A stretch of DNA of 60,000 nt from Cryptomeria japonica (Eukaryota > Streptophyta > Pinopsida > Cupressales > Cupressaceae). Shown here in pieces: positions 35,106 to 47,328 of this stretch. The notes beneath the pieces are model-generated. The model did no database searches and was not told the DNA's origin. It saw only the letters and a program-made list of their open reading frames with translations. A program made the translations under genes and the position numbers. Where the stretch lies: NCBI RefSeq assembly GCF_030272615.1, contig NC_081406.1, forward strand, positions 484,501,900-484,561,899, given 5' to 3'. How positions within the stretch are numbered: the first letter of the stretch is position 1; the number at the start of each line of letters is the position of its first letter.

Positions 35106-38100
35106 TCATGAAGAACCTATCATATTATCCGCAATGTCATCTATCTCCTTTTGTGTCTTCTTAATTTCCTCATCATTATCTTCAGTCAGGTGGTGAGGCT
35201 TGCAAGCTTCTCTATACAGCTCCTTATATTCCAAAATTGTTGAGTTAAGTACCGGTAATAGTGAATCCATGTGCTCAATACAGTCTTTGATAGTTTTCTC
35301 AAAGAATTCACCTTTCTCTTTATCTACTCTTTCCTTTACAGTTTCCTTATTCACCTTATCTATGGTTAGAACATTTTTAGCAATAAATTTGGACAATGCA
35401 TCCAATTTACCTAAAGAATCCTCAATGTAATCTATCTTATAGGTTGGTGCAATCACCTTCAAAATACGTAATGTGTCATCAATAGCCTTAAATGGTAAGG
35501 CATTGCAGTCTGTTATCCTTGTAGTAAAATCCAATAGAACATCTATTACATCAGTGGGTTTGAATTCTCCAGTAGATGTGCTTGGTTTTGCAATAGATTT
35601 CCTTTCAACATATACTTGCCCAATTGCCTTAAATATTTCTTCCTTATTTCCATCAATTGCTTCCTCTTTAGTTACATTTTCAGCTGGTTTCTCTATCTAT
35701 GTTATTACCTCTGCTTCATTTGGTTTTTCAGTCTGTGTAAGTACCCTTGCAACTGTTAGTTTCTTTGTCTCTAGTTTCTCAGTGTTAGTTACCTTATCCT
35801 CTATTGGCTTCTTAGTCTCCGGTTTCTTAGCTTGTGTCGGTATTTCAATGTTCTGAGAGTCAACAGTATGTGTTGGTGACTCAGAGATCTCATTGTTCTT
35901 AGCATCAACTACCTTAACCTCTGCACTCTCTTTATCCACAACAATGTTAATATCTTATGTATCTACATTCATGGTGAAAAGAATTTCAGAATCTGGGTTA
36001 GTGTCATCATATGTAACTTCTTCAGTTGCCTTATCCGGTTGATTATCTGTATTTGCCAGTGTAGCTGAAGTTATTGGTGGAGTATCCTGTGTTGGTAGAG
36101 GAATGTTATCCGTGACCTTTATAATAGGTATACTTCCAATTTTTCTTTTACGTTTTTCCTTCTGGTATAACTTAGCAAAAGATTTGTCCATTGTTTTTCT
36201 CTCCCTTTCCTCTTTATTTTCTTTTTCAACAAAGAATATGTCCCATTTGTTTGCAATTTCATCAGCAATTTCTTTCATTGTCCTAGCCATTAGGCTAACC
36301 TGCTGGTGTCCACTCACAAAAATTGACCGGTTTGCTTCATAAATTAGTTCATCAATTTCCTCTTTAGAACTTACAGGATGTACTACTAATAATGCTTCAA
36401 CTTTTAACTTTTTGTTTAATTCCATTACTGAAATTCTTTTATCTTCTAATATTAAATACAAGTCATTCAGTAGATCATCTACAACTTCAATCAAAACCTT
36501 CTCATAGATGTCGCAATGCAAAATAATAGTAGCCTCTATAGTGTCCTTGTCAGAATATTTGAATGAATGATACAATTTGTTTACATTGTGAAGATTACCA
36601 TCTTGTGTTATCTCATTTACCAGTTCCTCTGGTGTAAGGGTATCTGATGTCTTAGGTTGTTTCTTCTTTGGGGTTAGTTTCTTCTTAGGCTCCCTTACAA
36701 CCTGTTGCTTTTTCCTTAATGTCCTTTCCTTTTTAGGAGAAGGAGAAGGTATCGGTGAGGGTTTTCTCTTCTTCCTCTCTACTCTCTTGAACTCGGCAAC
36801 TTTTCCACTATCTGTATCCGAAGAAGTGAGAACTGCTTAAAAATGAGCTTCTGGTTTTAGTCCTTCCAGTTCACTAGCAGATATACCACTCAAGTTCATT
36901 ACATTTTCCTTAACCTCCTTATCCATCTTGGATGCATCTCTGATAAACTTCTGTCTTCTTTTTCTCTACTTCTGCATCGAAACAACACTCTCAATGGTTT
37001 CAACACTACCAAAAATTTCTTCAGATGGTTCCTTAGGTGCATCAAGAAGTGTCTTAGCATATGCTTCAAGAATATTCAGATCAACTTCATAACCCATTTA
37101 TGTTATCCAAATAGTTCTAAGAGTAATAGCTTCCATCCATGTTTCATCTTGTTTTATTACAAGGTAGATTTGCTTATCATACTTATCTACTATGCTCTGT
37201 GGTAACCTTTCTCTAGCTTTCATCTTAGTTTGGAAATTTTGGAAGTAGTTTGCTATAATGTAATCACTGTTAGAGCCCATACTAGTGATAACTTCCATGA
37301 TTTGTTTGCCTATCGAGATGTCATATCCAAAGTTCTTATGACCATTGTCGGGTATCTCTTTGGTGAAGTAAAGCATCAAACACACAAGTAGGTTGCCAAA
37401 ATGAAATGTCCCCTTCTTGTCACCCTTAATCTTTTTCAGGTTATCTATCAATTCATCCTTAAGCCATTCACAGATATCAATCCTAGCATTGTTTTTGACC
37501 ATCTCATATGCACTATGAATACATAAGCTGGAAACAAAGTTTAATCTATTTGTATGAGTTACTCTATAGCCAAGTACCATGCTCACATATCTCACATTTG
37601 TATTAGTAATTTCATTAACCCTAAGAGATATGTTGTCAGATGTAGCTCTAGTTAGGTCCATAGCACCCTTGTTAGGTATCTTCTTAGTTTTGTCGGGCCT
37701 ACTATCAGTTGAGGGTAAACCAGTAACTGCCTTGATTGCTTCCTTTGATATTTTAAAAATAGAGTCAAGCCACATAAAATCTCCATGAACTCTTCTCAGT
37801 ACAAGATGAATTACCTCCTTGAAATTCAGGTATGTTCAAAATTTCAACAAATCCTAGGTCTCCTATAATCTTGTGCTTCAGTTTAACCAAACCTTGTTCA
37901 TCAGTAATAACATCATTGTACATGTTTTTCAAATCATGAGTCCCTAAATTTTCTTTGTTGCAGTGAATGTAAATTCTAGGGTCTTCAGCAAAAGCGACTC
38001 TCTTCAGAATTTTCAAAAAAGCTCCAATAGAATCATCTTGCTTGGCAATTTCAGGGATGATCTTAAACACAGGCCTAGGGAGCTTAATATTTTCTACCAT

Positions 38101-38145
38101 AGTAGGGTTTCCAATAAACTCAGGTGCAGAAGATGAAGATGTCAT
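35106..38145 (-). pseudogene. Element G accessory ORF (~1000 codons), homologous to element D's
   Basis: Starts at ATG 38145 (MTSSSSAPEF). The N-terminal region runs through IIGDLGFVEILNIPEF, and a frameshift lies near 37775-37795. It continues with VHGDFMWL, ISKEAIKAVTGLP, NTNVRYVSMVLGYRV, AYEMVKNNARIDIC, FHFGNLLVCLMLYF and YFQNFQTKMKARERLPQSIV. Each landmark has a counterpart in D in the same order. A stop lies at 37098. Then come a Lys/Pro-rich basic segment (~36850-36620), a helical segment with EIADEIANKWDIFFVEKENK (36575-35955), a Thr/Pro/Lys-rich linker (35939-35697) and a coiled-coil C-terminus (35534-35106). After 37775 the frame is constant apart from stops. No enzymatic motif is recognised and the function is unknown. 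Confidence 0.7.
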
Positions 38146-38498
38146 TTCAAAAGATAAATACCTCTTGCTTGAAATCTTGAATTCTTGAAAATACATTGCT
38201 TCTTTGCCTTAGGATGCCTTTTCTCAACTTCGCGCTCTCTAAATGCTTGGATTCTTGGTGGATTGAAATGAGGGTTACATGGTGCTTTACAACCAAAAAT
38301 TTCTTCAAAAACCACATTAAATACTTTTCAGTTAAGTGAAATCTTACCACATCTCCCGACAAAGAATAAATGTGTCTTCTTACCATCAACTGAGGGTAGA
38401 ATGCATGATTTTTAACTCACTGCCATACCCCCTAAGAATTATACCTTAGTCAGATGAAGAATCTCCTACCGATGGAGGGTAACTTTGTTCTACTAGTG
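38146..38498 (-). other. Element G spacer upstream of the accessory ORF
   Basis: Non-coding apart from a short open run (38147-38389) in another frame. Corresponds to the spacer at 18249-18698 in element D. Confidence 0.5.
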
Positions 38499-38503
38499 CA
38501 AAG
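38499..38503. repeat. Left target-site duplication of element H (CAAAG)
   Basis: Identical to 45113-45117, directly after the right LTR. Confidence 0.95.
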
Positions 38504-39586
38504 TGTTAGGTCCTAGAGACAACTGAGAGGGGGGGGTGAATTAGTTGTCCAATAAATTCAAGCAAAATTAACTTAACCAAAAATTAATGCTTAATACCGG
38601 TAAACCAAACTTTATGTCAGTAGACAGTCTTAACAGTTAATTTTAATATCAGTAAAGATTAATGCATGAAACAGAAAGACAATAACATCCACAACACATA
38701 ACACAAATATCTATACGTGGAAACCCTGTAAGGGGAAAAACCATAGTGGGAAGCCTTACCCACAATCAAATGATACTACTGCAGATAGTATATGTGTACA
38801 ATATGGATTCTGCACATGCAGAAAGGCCAGCTGCCTAGTGCTCATTGCTCAATCACAAAATGAGAGTTACACTGACTACAATTAGATGGTTAAATCCAAT
38901 GATAATGTACTGCACAAAATAGCATCTTCATATGCTGGATTTAGTACCGGTTTAGTTCTAATTGCCTTCACAAAATCCTTCCTTCAACCTTCAAATGATG
39001 TCAACATGTATAGCTTTGCTTATTTTTGCATATACCTTATTGCAATCCTTTTCACATTCACATATTAATCTCACAATTGAGATATTATATTTATACCATA
39101 ACCTAAGACCAATTTGAATAGGTCGGCTCACTAAAAGATATTACAATAAAAGCAATTACAAATAAATCAATATCCAATGCATGATGTCGGCTAAATTCAT
39201 TTATAATAATAATAAATCATCTCCATAATGTGTCATGCTAATCTGGAATAGGTATACCTACCGATGCATATCCTGGACCTATTTGTCGGTAACAACAAAT
39301 ATGCAAACTTGAATAAACAAATAACCAAATCGCCAAAACCAAGTGATCGAATAATGTCTTCGACATAAATAAGTAGTCTCCAAGTCATTCCAAGTGTCAG
39401 TGAACAATAAAATCTGCCAATGAACCAAATAATCTGATGGTGAACCAAATACCGGTGACTGTGCATAAGTCTCTGACTTGCCGGTGAACATAACCAAAGA
39501 TCTCCAAGTGCTGATAAGTGTTGACAAGCAATGACAGGTGTTGACATCAATAACAAAACCATATCAACATATCTAAAATACCAACA
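38504..39586 (-). repeat. Element H 3' LTR (1083 bp)
   Basis: Aligns with 44060-45112. Plus-strand reading starts TGTTAGGTCC and ends TACCAACA. Minus-strand TATAAAT at 39089-39095. The conserved GGGGAAAAACCATAGTGGG block is at about 38732-38750. Confidence 0.95.
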
Positions 39587-39936
39587 ATCTCCCCCTTTGG
39601 CATTGATGGAAACATAAGGTGGAAAAACCATCAAAGTGCCAAAACAAAAATGCCAGAAACTAAAAACCAACAATCTCCCAAAGAGATCATTAACCAGAAA
39701 TCAAAATACATAATATCTCTCCCCCTAGGAATAATCTCTCCCCAAAAGAAAATGATAATGTGTTTTTCCATATCAATATCTCCCCCTTTGACATCAAATG
39801 CCAAAGAAATACAAAGCCAAATATAAAATACCAACTTATTATACCAACTACTGCCCCTGAGAAGTAGCTCTCCTCATCAAAAGCCAGAATAAAATATCTC
39901 TATTAATTCTGCCAGTTGATGACAAACATCAACTGT
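39587..39936 (-). other. Element H polypurine tract and 3' untranslated region
   Basis: The minus-strand tract CCAAAGGGGGAGAT abuts the LTR. Two further tracts are embedded upstream: one near 39716-39726 and TCAAAGGGGGAGATAT near 39777-39792. Confidence 0.82.
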
Positions 39937-42900
39937 TTAAGTCTCTATCGGTGGGGGTAGGACTCCAAGTTTTTCTCTGAGATAATCAAATGTTTCCTTA
40001 GGCAAAGACTTTGTTAAAATATCTGCATTCTTCTCTTTAGTATTCACATAAACCAATTTCACTTCTTTTGCTTCAACATTCTCATTTAGAAAATTGAATT
40101 TGATAGAAACATGTTTAGTCTTAGAGTGAAATACTGGGTTCTTTGATATATCAATTGTTGTCGTATTATCACAGTAGACAGTTATAGGTTCCTTGCATTT
40201 TACCTTTATGTCCTTCAACATTTGTTTGATCCATAATACTTGTGTACAATTAGTTGTTGCTGCAACATATTCTGATTCTACTGTTAATAGACTTGTACAA
40301 CTCTATTTCTTTCTCAACCATGAAATTAGTTTACTGCCAAGAAAAAATGCTCCGTCGGTGGTTCTTTTTCTGTCATCCACGTCTCCTGCCCAATTAGCAT
40401 CTATGTATAAACATAAATCAAAATTTTCATCTCTAGGATACCATAAGCCAAGATTTGTAGTTCTTTGTAGGTACCAAAAAATCCTTTTCACTATTGATTC
40501 ATGATTTTCTTTAGGATTACTCTAAGATCTTGAAACAATACATACTGCATTCATAATATCAAGTCTTGTTTGTGTTAAATACAATAAACCTCCTATCATA
40601 TACTTCTATCTAGTCGGATGAACATGTGTAGATTCATCCTTCAAAGAATTTATCTCTTGTAGTCATAGGTGTGCTTACCAGTCTACAGTTTTCCATGCCA
40701 AATTTCTTTAGCCATTCTTTCAAGTACTTAGATTGACATAGGAATATACCTTTATCAGTCTATGAAATCTGCAATCCTAAAAAGAATTTTATCTCTCCAA
40801 TCATAGACATTTCAAATTCTTGCTACATTTTGTTAGAAAAGTCTTTACACAAACCATATTCTCCTCCAAAGATTATATCATCAACAAAAACTTCAATAAC
40901 CAAGATGTCATCATTAGTCACTTTATAGTATAGATTGTTGTCAGCATTACCAAGCTTCAAAAGATATTTATCCAATCTAGCATACCAAGCTCTAGGAGCT
41001 TGTTTCAATCCATATAAAGCTTTCCTAAACTGCAAACCATGTCTTTGTTATCTGTCAAAGAAAATCCATCAGGTTGTTCAATATAAACTTCTTCTTCAAG
41101 ATCTCCATTCAGAAATGCACATTTAACATCCATTTGATATACTTTGTGTTCTTGTGTGCTGCAAAAGCCAATAAAAGTCTGACTGCCTCAATTCTAGCTA
41201 CCGGTGCAAAGGTTTCATTGTAATCAAATCCTTCTTTCTGTGAATATCCCTTACACACTAATATTGCTTTGTTTCAAATTACCATACCATCTTCATTAAG
41301 TTTATTTCCAAAAACCCATTTAGTTCCAATTACATTTTTGTCTTTAGGTCGGGGAACTAATGACCAAGTGTTATTCCTTTCAATTTGTTCCAATTCATCT
41401 TCCATAGCTTTAATCTAATATTTATCTTCACATGCCTCATTAATTAATATAGGTTCAATTTGAGAAATAAGACATACCTCTTCATTTGCCAATCTTTCTC
41501 TAGTCAAAACTCCTTGAAATTTGTTTCCAATTATCTGATCTTCAAAATGATTCAGTCTTACATACCGGGGTGTTTTTACTTGTTGTTGTTCTTCAGTGAC
41601 TGTTGAATCTCTAGATGATATCGTTGTCACTGGATCACCATTATGTACTAGTGTATTCATAATAGGTTCATTTGTGATTATCTCTATTGCCAGTTTAGAG
41701 TCTGTGTACCTTGAATTTCCTCTAAACTGTTCATCAATCTTCACATTTGCACTCTCAACATGTTTTTGTAATCTCTTGTTAAAACATCTATATGCCTTTC
41801 TCTTAGATGAATAACCAAGAAATATTCCTTCATCACATCTAGGATCAAATTTTCCAATATACTCATCTCTTCTAATATAACATTTACTTCCAAATATTCT
41901 GAAATATTTAAGAGTAGGAGTATTACCAAACCATAGTTCATGTGGGGTCTTATCGGTTTCACATCTAATGTGAACTCTGTTGAATATATAAACTGTTGTA
42001 TTGACCACTTCTCTCCAGTATATATGAGGTAGATTTGTTTTAGATATCATACTTCTAGTTGCATCCAAGATAGTTCTGTTTTTCCTTTCTAGAACTCCAT
42101 TCTGCTGGGGTGTCTGGGGTGCTGATAACTATCTTCTCATCCCATTCACTTCACAGAATGTATTAAATTCCTTAAATGTGAATTCACCTCCTTGATCTGA
42201 TCTCAAACATTTGATTTTCTTGCTGGTTTCATTTTCTATCATCACCTTGAATAGTTTGAATTTCCCAAATGCTTTAGATTTTTCCTTGAGAAAAGTAACC
42301 CAACACATTCTAGAATAGTCATCAATGATTAGCATAAAATACCTATCTCCTTGTATACTTCTAGTTCTTGCTGGACCATATAAATCAGTATGAATTAAAT
42401 CAAGAATGTTTAACAATCTTAGGTAAATCTCTAACTGCCTTAGTAGTATTGATTTTCACAATGCAATCAAAATTTACATGACAAAGTCTCTTATGCCATA
42501 ACCAAATTTCATCAATATGTGCAATCAAACATGCTTTCCCATTGTTGTTCAAATGAAAGATATTACCTCTAGTCTGATTACCGGTTGCAATTTCCAAATC
42601 AACTCTATTTAAGATTTTGCATTTACCATTCTTGAATTGTAACTAAAATCCTTTCTCAACTAATTGACCAACACTCAAAATATTATGCTTCAAACCTTCA
42701 ACATAGTAAACATTATTAGTATTGTTCTTACCATCAAAAGATATAGTACCTTTTCCTTTGATCAAACAAGCTTTATCATCTCCAAATCTTACTAGACCTC
42801 CATTGTATTCCTGAAAGGTTAAGAATTTACTCTTATCACCAGTCATATGATGTGAACATCCTGAATCAATAATCCATTCATCCTTATCTTCAACTTTAGC

Positions 42901-44002
42901 TACCAGGGCTTGCTCTACCAGTTGAATAGTAGATGTCGGTTGATCTTCTGTTATAGCAACAAAAGCCCATCCATTGTCTGTTGGATCCTCATCAAAATCA
43001 TCAGCAACTCCTTCATCAACATAATAACAAGATTTATCTCTATTCTTCCTAAACTTGTATTTCTGATAGTCAAGGTTAGGCTTATATGTTCTTTTAGCTT
43101 CTTCTCTTAATCTTGCATGTCTATTAGGACATCTAGAAGCCATATGACCAATTTTATTACAATTAAAACATTTAAAGGGTGCTTTACCTTCATACTCTCT
43201 TCCAATTGGACCTTTAGGCATTTTCCTTGCAAATAGTGCTTCAAGTTCTTCAAGTTCTTCATTTTCTCTCCTGCTTTCTTCAAGTTCTCTTGCATAAAAG
43301 GCTTTCCAGTCAGATTTATCAGATAATGATGATGATTCTATAGTTGATGATGATGCCTTGAAAGATAAATCTATCTTGATAGTAGTAACAGGACCAAATT
43401 TCTCAAGCTCAAAAGCTAAAAATTTTCCAACCAATGTGTCTCTAGATACTGATGCATTAGGCATTGTTCTCAATTCATTTATAGTAGTAACTTTAATTTT
43501 ATATGCTGGTGGAAAAGCTCTTAAAACTTTAGAAACAATCTCATCTTCACCTAAGGTTCCTCCACAACATTGTATACCCAAAACAATTTCATTTACTCTT
43601 TCCATAAAAGCATAAATTCTTTCTTCTTCTTCCATTTTCAGACTTTCATACCTGACCCAGAAGCATTCAAGTTTTGCAATTTTGACTGTGGAATCTCCTT
43701 CATTCAATGTTTCCAGTTTGTCCCAAATAAATTTAGCAGTAGATCTATCTGATAATCCCATGACTTGTTGATCAGACAATGTGCTCAAAAGTTCTTCTCT
43801 TGCTTTGCAATCATTTTCCTCATCTTTAGCCAAGTTAGGTGGATTAGGTTGACCTTGAGTAGGAGTAGTATAGCCATTCTTTGTAACATCCCATATGTCA
43901 TTTCCAATACAATTCAAATGTGTCTCCATCCTGATATTCCATATGCCATAGTTAGTTCCATCAAGTTTTGGGACTGTCCATCCTGAAATAGTTAGAAGAC
44001 AT
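39937..44002 (-). pseudogene. Element H gag-pol polyprotein, frameshifted
   Basis: Start at ATG 44002 (MSSNYFRMDSP), with a one-base insertion near 43965 relative to J. Gag/UBN2 runs from 43929 to ~43200, with an intact knuckle CFNCNKIGHMASRC near 43150. Protease IIDSGCSHHMTG is near 42860 and gag-pre-integrase spans ~42560-42420. Integrase is at 42416-42068 and beyond: HTDLYGPA, RSDQGGEF and QQNGVLER, so DDE is retained. RT has LYGLKQAPRAWYARLDKYLL and FVDDIIFGGE at 41035-40823. RNase H is at 40491-39937 (YIDANWAGDVDD, then YCDNTTTIDISKN). Frameshifts occur between 42600 and 42416, near 41400-41035, and near 40820-40500. It is less rich in nonsense codons than J or F, but it is broken. Confidence 0.92.
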
Positions 44003-44045
44003 TGGATCTCCTCAAGTTGTTAAACTTCTGCAAAAAGAAGACTAA

Positions 44046-44057
44046 GCTTTGATACCA
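44046..44057 (-). other. Element H primer-binding site
   Basis: The minus strand reads TGGTATCAAAGC, one change from TGGTATCAGAGC, two bases after the LTR end. Confidence 0.88.
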
Positions 44058-44059
44058 AT

Positions 44060-45112
44060 TGTTAGGTCCCATAGACAACTAAGAGGGGGGTGAATGGGTT
44101 GTCCAATAAATTCAAGCAAAATTAACCTAACCAAAACTTTATGCTGGTAGACAGTCTTAACAGTTAATTATAGTATCGGTAAAGATTAATGCATGAAACA
44201 GAAAGACAATAACATCCACAACACATAACACAAATATTTGTATGTGGAAACCCTGTAAGGGGAAAAACCATGGTGGGAAGCCTTACCCAGAATCAAATGA
44301 TACTAGTGCAGATAGTATATGTGTACAATATGGATTCTGCTCATGCAGAAAGGCCAGCTGCCTAGACTCACTGCTCAATCACAAAATGAGAGTCACACTA
44401 ACTACAATTGGATGGTTAAATCCAATGATAAAGTACTGCACAAAATAGCATCTTCATATGTTGGATTCAATGTTGGTTTAGTTCTGATTGCCTTCACAAA
44501 ATCCTTCCTTCAACCTTCAAATGATGTCTACGTGTATAGCTCTTCTTATTTTTGCATATACCTTATTGCAATCCTTTTTGCATTCACATATTCATCTCAC
44601 AATTGAGATCTTACATCTATACCATAACCTAAGACCAATTTGAATAGGTCAGCTCACTAAAATATATTACAATAAAATCAATTGCGAATAAATCAATATC
44701 CGATGCATGATGTCGGCTAAATGCATTTAAAATAATAATAAATCATCTCCATAATGTGTCATGCTGATCTGGAATAGATATACCTGCCGGTGCATATCCT
44801 AGACCTATTTGCCAATAACAACAAATATGCAAACCCGAATAAACAAATAACCAAATCACCAAAACCAAGTGATTGAATAATGTCTTCGACATAACCAAGT
44901 AGTCTCCAAGTCATTCCAAGTGCCGGTGAACAATATAATCTACCGGTGAACCAAATAATCTATCAGTGAACCAAATACTGGTGACTATGCATATGTCTTT
45001 GACTTGTCGGCGAACATAACCAAAGATCTCCAAGTGTTGATAAGTGTTGACAAGCGATGACAAGTGTTGACATCAATGACAAAACCATATCAACATATCC
45101 AAAATACCAACA
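44060..45112 (-). repeat. Element H 5' LTR (1053 bp)
   Basis: Aligns with 38504-39586. Plus-strand reading starts TGTTAGGTCC and ends TACCAACA. Followed by the CAAAG duplication. Confidence 0.95.
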
Positions 45113-45155
45113 CAAAGATAGATTCATCAACTCTCTGATCTCTCTTCTTAATCCA

Positions 45156-46172
45156 TTATTTTGAAAATTCTTGCTTTGTTTCATTTATCTTTTCTTTTCC
45201 CTTCTCATTAGATCCTTTATTGTTCGCCGGTATAGTCTTGCTTCTACAAAATTTTGCAATATGCCCAATCTTGTTACATGCATAACAAGTTACATTATTC
45301 CTCTGGATAGCTTTTCCATATCCTTGACCGGTTTGTGTTCTACATTTATTAGATAAATGTCCAAATCTACCACAAACATAACATTTCACATTCATTCTAC
45401 AATTTTCTAAATTGTGACCAACTTTATTGCATTTGGAACATTGACCGGTGGGTGAGTTTGTATTCTGATTATTTCTAAATCTGCATTGATTTTATCTATG
45501 ACCAAATTTGTTGCAATTTAAATATTTCCCATTAAATTTATAAGCATTAGGTTGTCTTATTGGTTTACTGTGATCTTGATTTTTTGCAGTCCCGGAACTT
45601 TATCCATGTTCAAATCCAAGTCCAATTGTGTCTCCATCAAGTTTTTGTCTTTTCAGCATGTCATCAAGCTTTTCTAAACTTTTCTTGAATTTGTCTTTGT
45701 GTTCATTTGCAGTGATCAACTCATTTTCCAGAATGCCAATTTATCTCCTAAGCTCCTCTTTATCATGTTGCATGTGAATCAGATCTGCCTTTAGCATACC
45801 ATTCTCATGAAAAATTCTCTGATTTTCATTTGCTCCATCATTGAGTCTCCTAGTAAAGTCTTCTTCATTCTTCTTTCTGTCTTCAATATCCTTATATAGC
45901 CTCATGGTTAAATCTTGCATTTTCTTCCCCATGTTAGCATTCTCTTGCCTCAACTTTTCTATAATATCACTAAGAGTTTCCTTTTCATCATCATGTTTCT
46001 GCAATTGCTCATGAATTTCCTTCCTCTTGTTTTGTGATATAACCAAGTTCTCCTGAAGCCCTTTAATGAAATCCTTAGCAGCCCTCAGATCATCTTCAAT
46101 TTTGATATTCTTCAATTTTTTTGCATCAAAATCTTCAAGAGCTCCTTCCAACTATTTTCTCAAACTCTCCAT
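45156..46172 (-). pseudogene. Element G gag-like ORF: coiled coil plus four zinc knuckles
   Basis: Start at ATG 46172 (MESLRK), with an early stop after six codons, then a single open frame. Residues ~10-180 are a coiled coil (DDLRAAKDFIKGLQENL, KETLSDIIEKLRQENAN, RLNDGANENQRIFHENG). Next is LDDMLKRQK...GLGFEHG, matching the end of element A's gag, followed by a stop. Four knuckles follow: YLNCNKFGHR-stop-NQC (~45515), CSKCNKVGHNLENC (~45430), CYVCGRFGHLSNKC (~45365) and CYACNKIGHIAKFC (~45280). The tail is Lys-rich. The UBN2/capsid half of Copia gag is missing, and the plan matches element D. Confidence 0.78.
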
Positions 46173-46228
46173 CAGTACCGGTTTCAAAATCTTCCTCAAG
46201 CTATTAGGCTTTTGCAAATAGAGGACCA

Positions 46229-46241
46229 AGCTCTGATGCCA
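46229..46241 (-). other. Element G primer-binding site
   Basis: The minus strand reads TTGGCATCAGAGC, one change from the tRNA-Met-type site, directly inside the LTR end. Confidence 0.85.
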
Positions 46242-46243
46242 AT

Positions 46244-47018
46244 TGTTAGATACAATGACAATCCTAAAGACACTGAGGGGAGGGGGGTGAATCAGTGTCT
46301 AACCAGTTAATGGAATATTTGAACTTATTTATAACTTTGCAACTTAAATTAATATACCGGTAAACAAGAAATAACGTAGTAAAGAGAAATAACAGAGACA
46401 ACATAAATGCACACCATAACACAAGATATTTTGGCAATGAAACTTGGTGTGGGAAAAACCTCAGTGGGATTTGTGACCCACAATATTTACTCATTGGCCA
46501 ATATGAATAAATATCACTTACAACATGGTCCTACACATGCAGGAAGGCCAACATCCTAGACCTCATTGCTTAATAGAAGAGTCTCGCTGACTACAAAATG
46601 GATAATTAAATCCAATACAATGTACTCCTCAAAATAGCATCTCTAATGCTTGGTTCAGTACCGATTTAAGATCAGTCAGATACCTTAACCAAAACCTTTC
46701 GTTGTCTTTACATAATATCCTTCTATTCCATTCTACAAAATAATCTATTAGATCTCATACATATGTGAGTCTTTACAATACATCATTTTGGCTTACAAAT
46801 AATTAATTACATTAATAATACAATTCATATAAACAAAACTTTGTCTCATGTCAGCCTAAGAGCCGGTATACTTCATTGCCAGTGTAATCTGGATGCTCGT
46901 GAATGTGCTTGCCAGTGTATGATGTCTATGATGCCAGTGGACCTGGTCAACCTGTTACCAGTTGGTTGCCATCAATGACAACATCAACCATATTCTCATT
47001 GAGTGTAGAATACCAACA
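46244..47018 (-). repeat. Element G 5' LTR (775 bp)
   Basis: Aligns with 33791-34572. Plus-strand reading starts TGTTAGATAC and ends TACCAACA. Followed by cgaat and then the resumed F LTR. Confidence 0.93.
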
Positions 47019-47328
47019 CGAATATCTTCAACAAAAGCTTTTCCGGTGAAACCCTCGCCGAAACCACAAGCCAAGCTTCCAAGCAAACATGATAGCATCT
47101 GATTACCAGACCAAAACCAACTTATAGAATATGAACATGAATATCATGATTAATCCAATTCCATAACCAAACCATACCGGAGCCTACCGGATCATGTTGG
47201 ATCAAAACCAACCAAAAACTACTCAACCTATTGGGACCAGAAGGGTGTTGGTAAAGCATCCAAAATAGCTAGTGTTGACATCAATGACAATACATCAACA
47301 CATAATCAATTTCTCCAAATTGCCATCA
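47019..47328 (-). repeat. Element F 3' LTR, second part
   Basis: Resumes at ATCTTCAACAAAA and aligns with 54560-54808 of the 5' LTR. It carries ~55 extra bases near 47210-47265. The terminus reads GCCATCA against GGCCAACA in the 5' LTR. Confidence 0.88.

Larger units (their letters stand above)
38504..45112 (-). mobile_element. Element H: Ty1/copia retrotransposon nested in G
   Basis: 6.6 kb with LTRs 44060-45112 (5') and 38504-39586 (3'), a primer site, gag-pol on the minus strand, and a polypurine tract. Its perfect CAAAG duplication marks the innermost layer of the chain E > C > F > G > H. LTR and protein sequence show it is of the same family as J but a distinguishable subfamily. Confidence 0.96.
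33791..47018 (-). mobile_element. Element G: Copia-derived non-autonomous element with a novel long ORF, nested in F
   Basis: A minus-strand element with LTRs 46244-47018 (5') and 33791-34572 (3'), a tRNA-Met-type primer site and a terminal polypurine tract. It encodes a coiled-coil/four-knuckle ORF and a ~1000-codon accessory ORF. No protease, integrase or RT is present. Element H (38504-45112) splits the spacer between the two ORFs. It has the same plan as element D, with diverged LTRs and proteins. Confidence 0.9.

Noticed and set aside
33786-38503. Shared CAAAG at both the G and H insertion sites as evidence of target preference
   Set aside because: Two cases are too few, and J, K, D and F use different pentamers.
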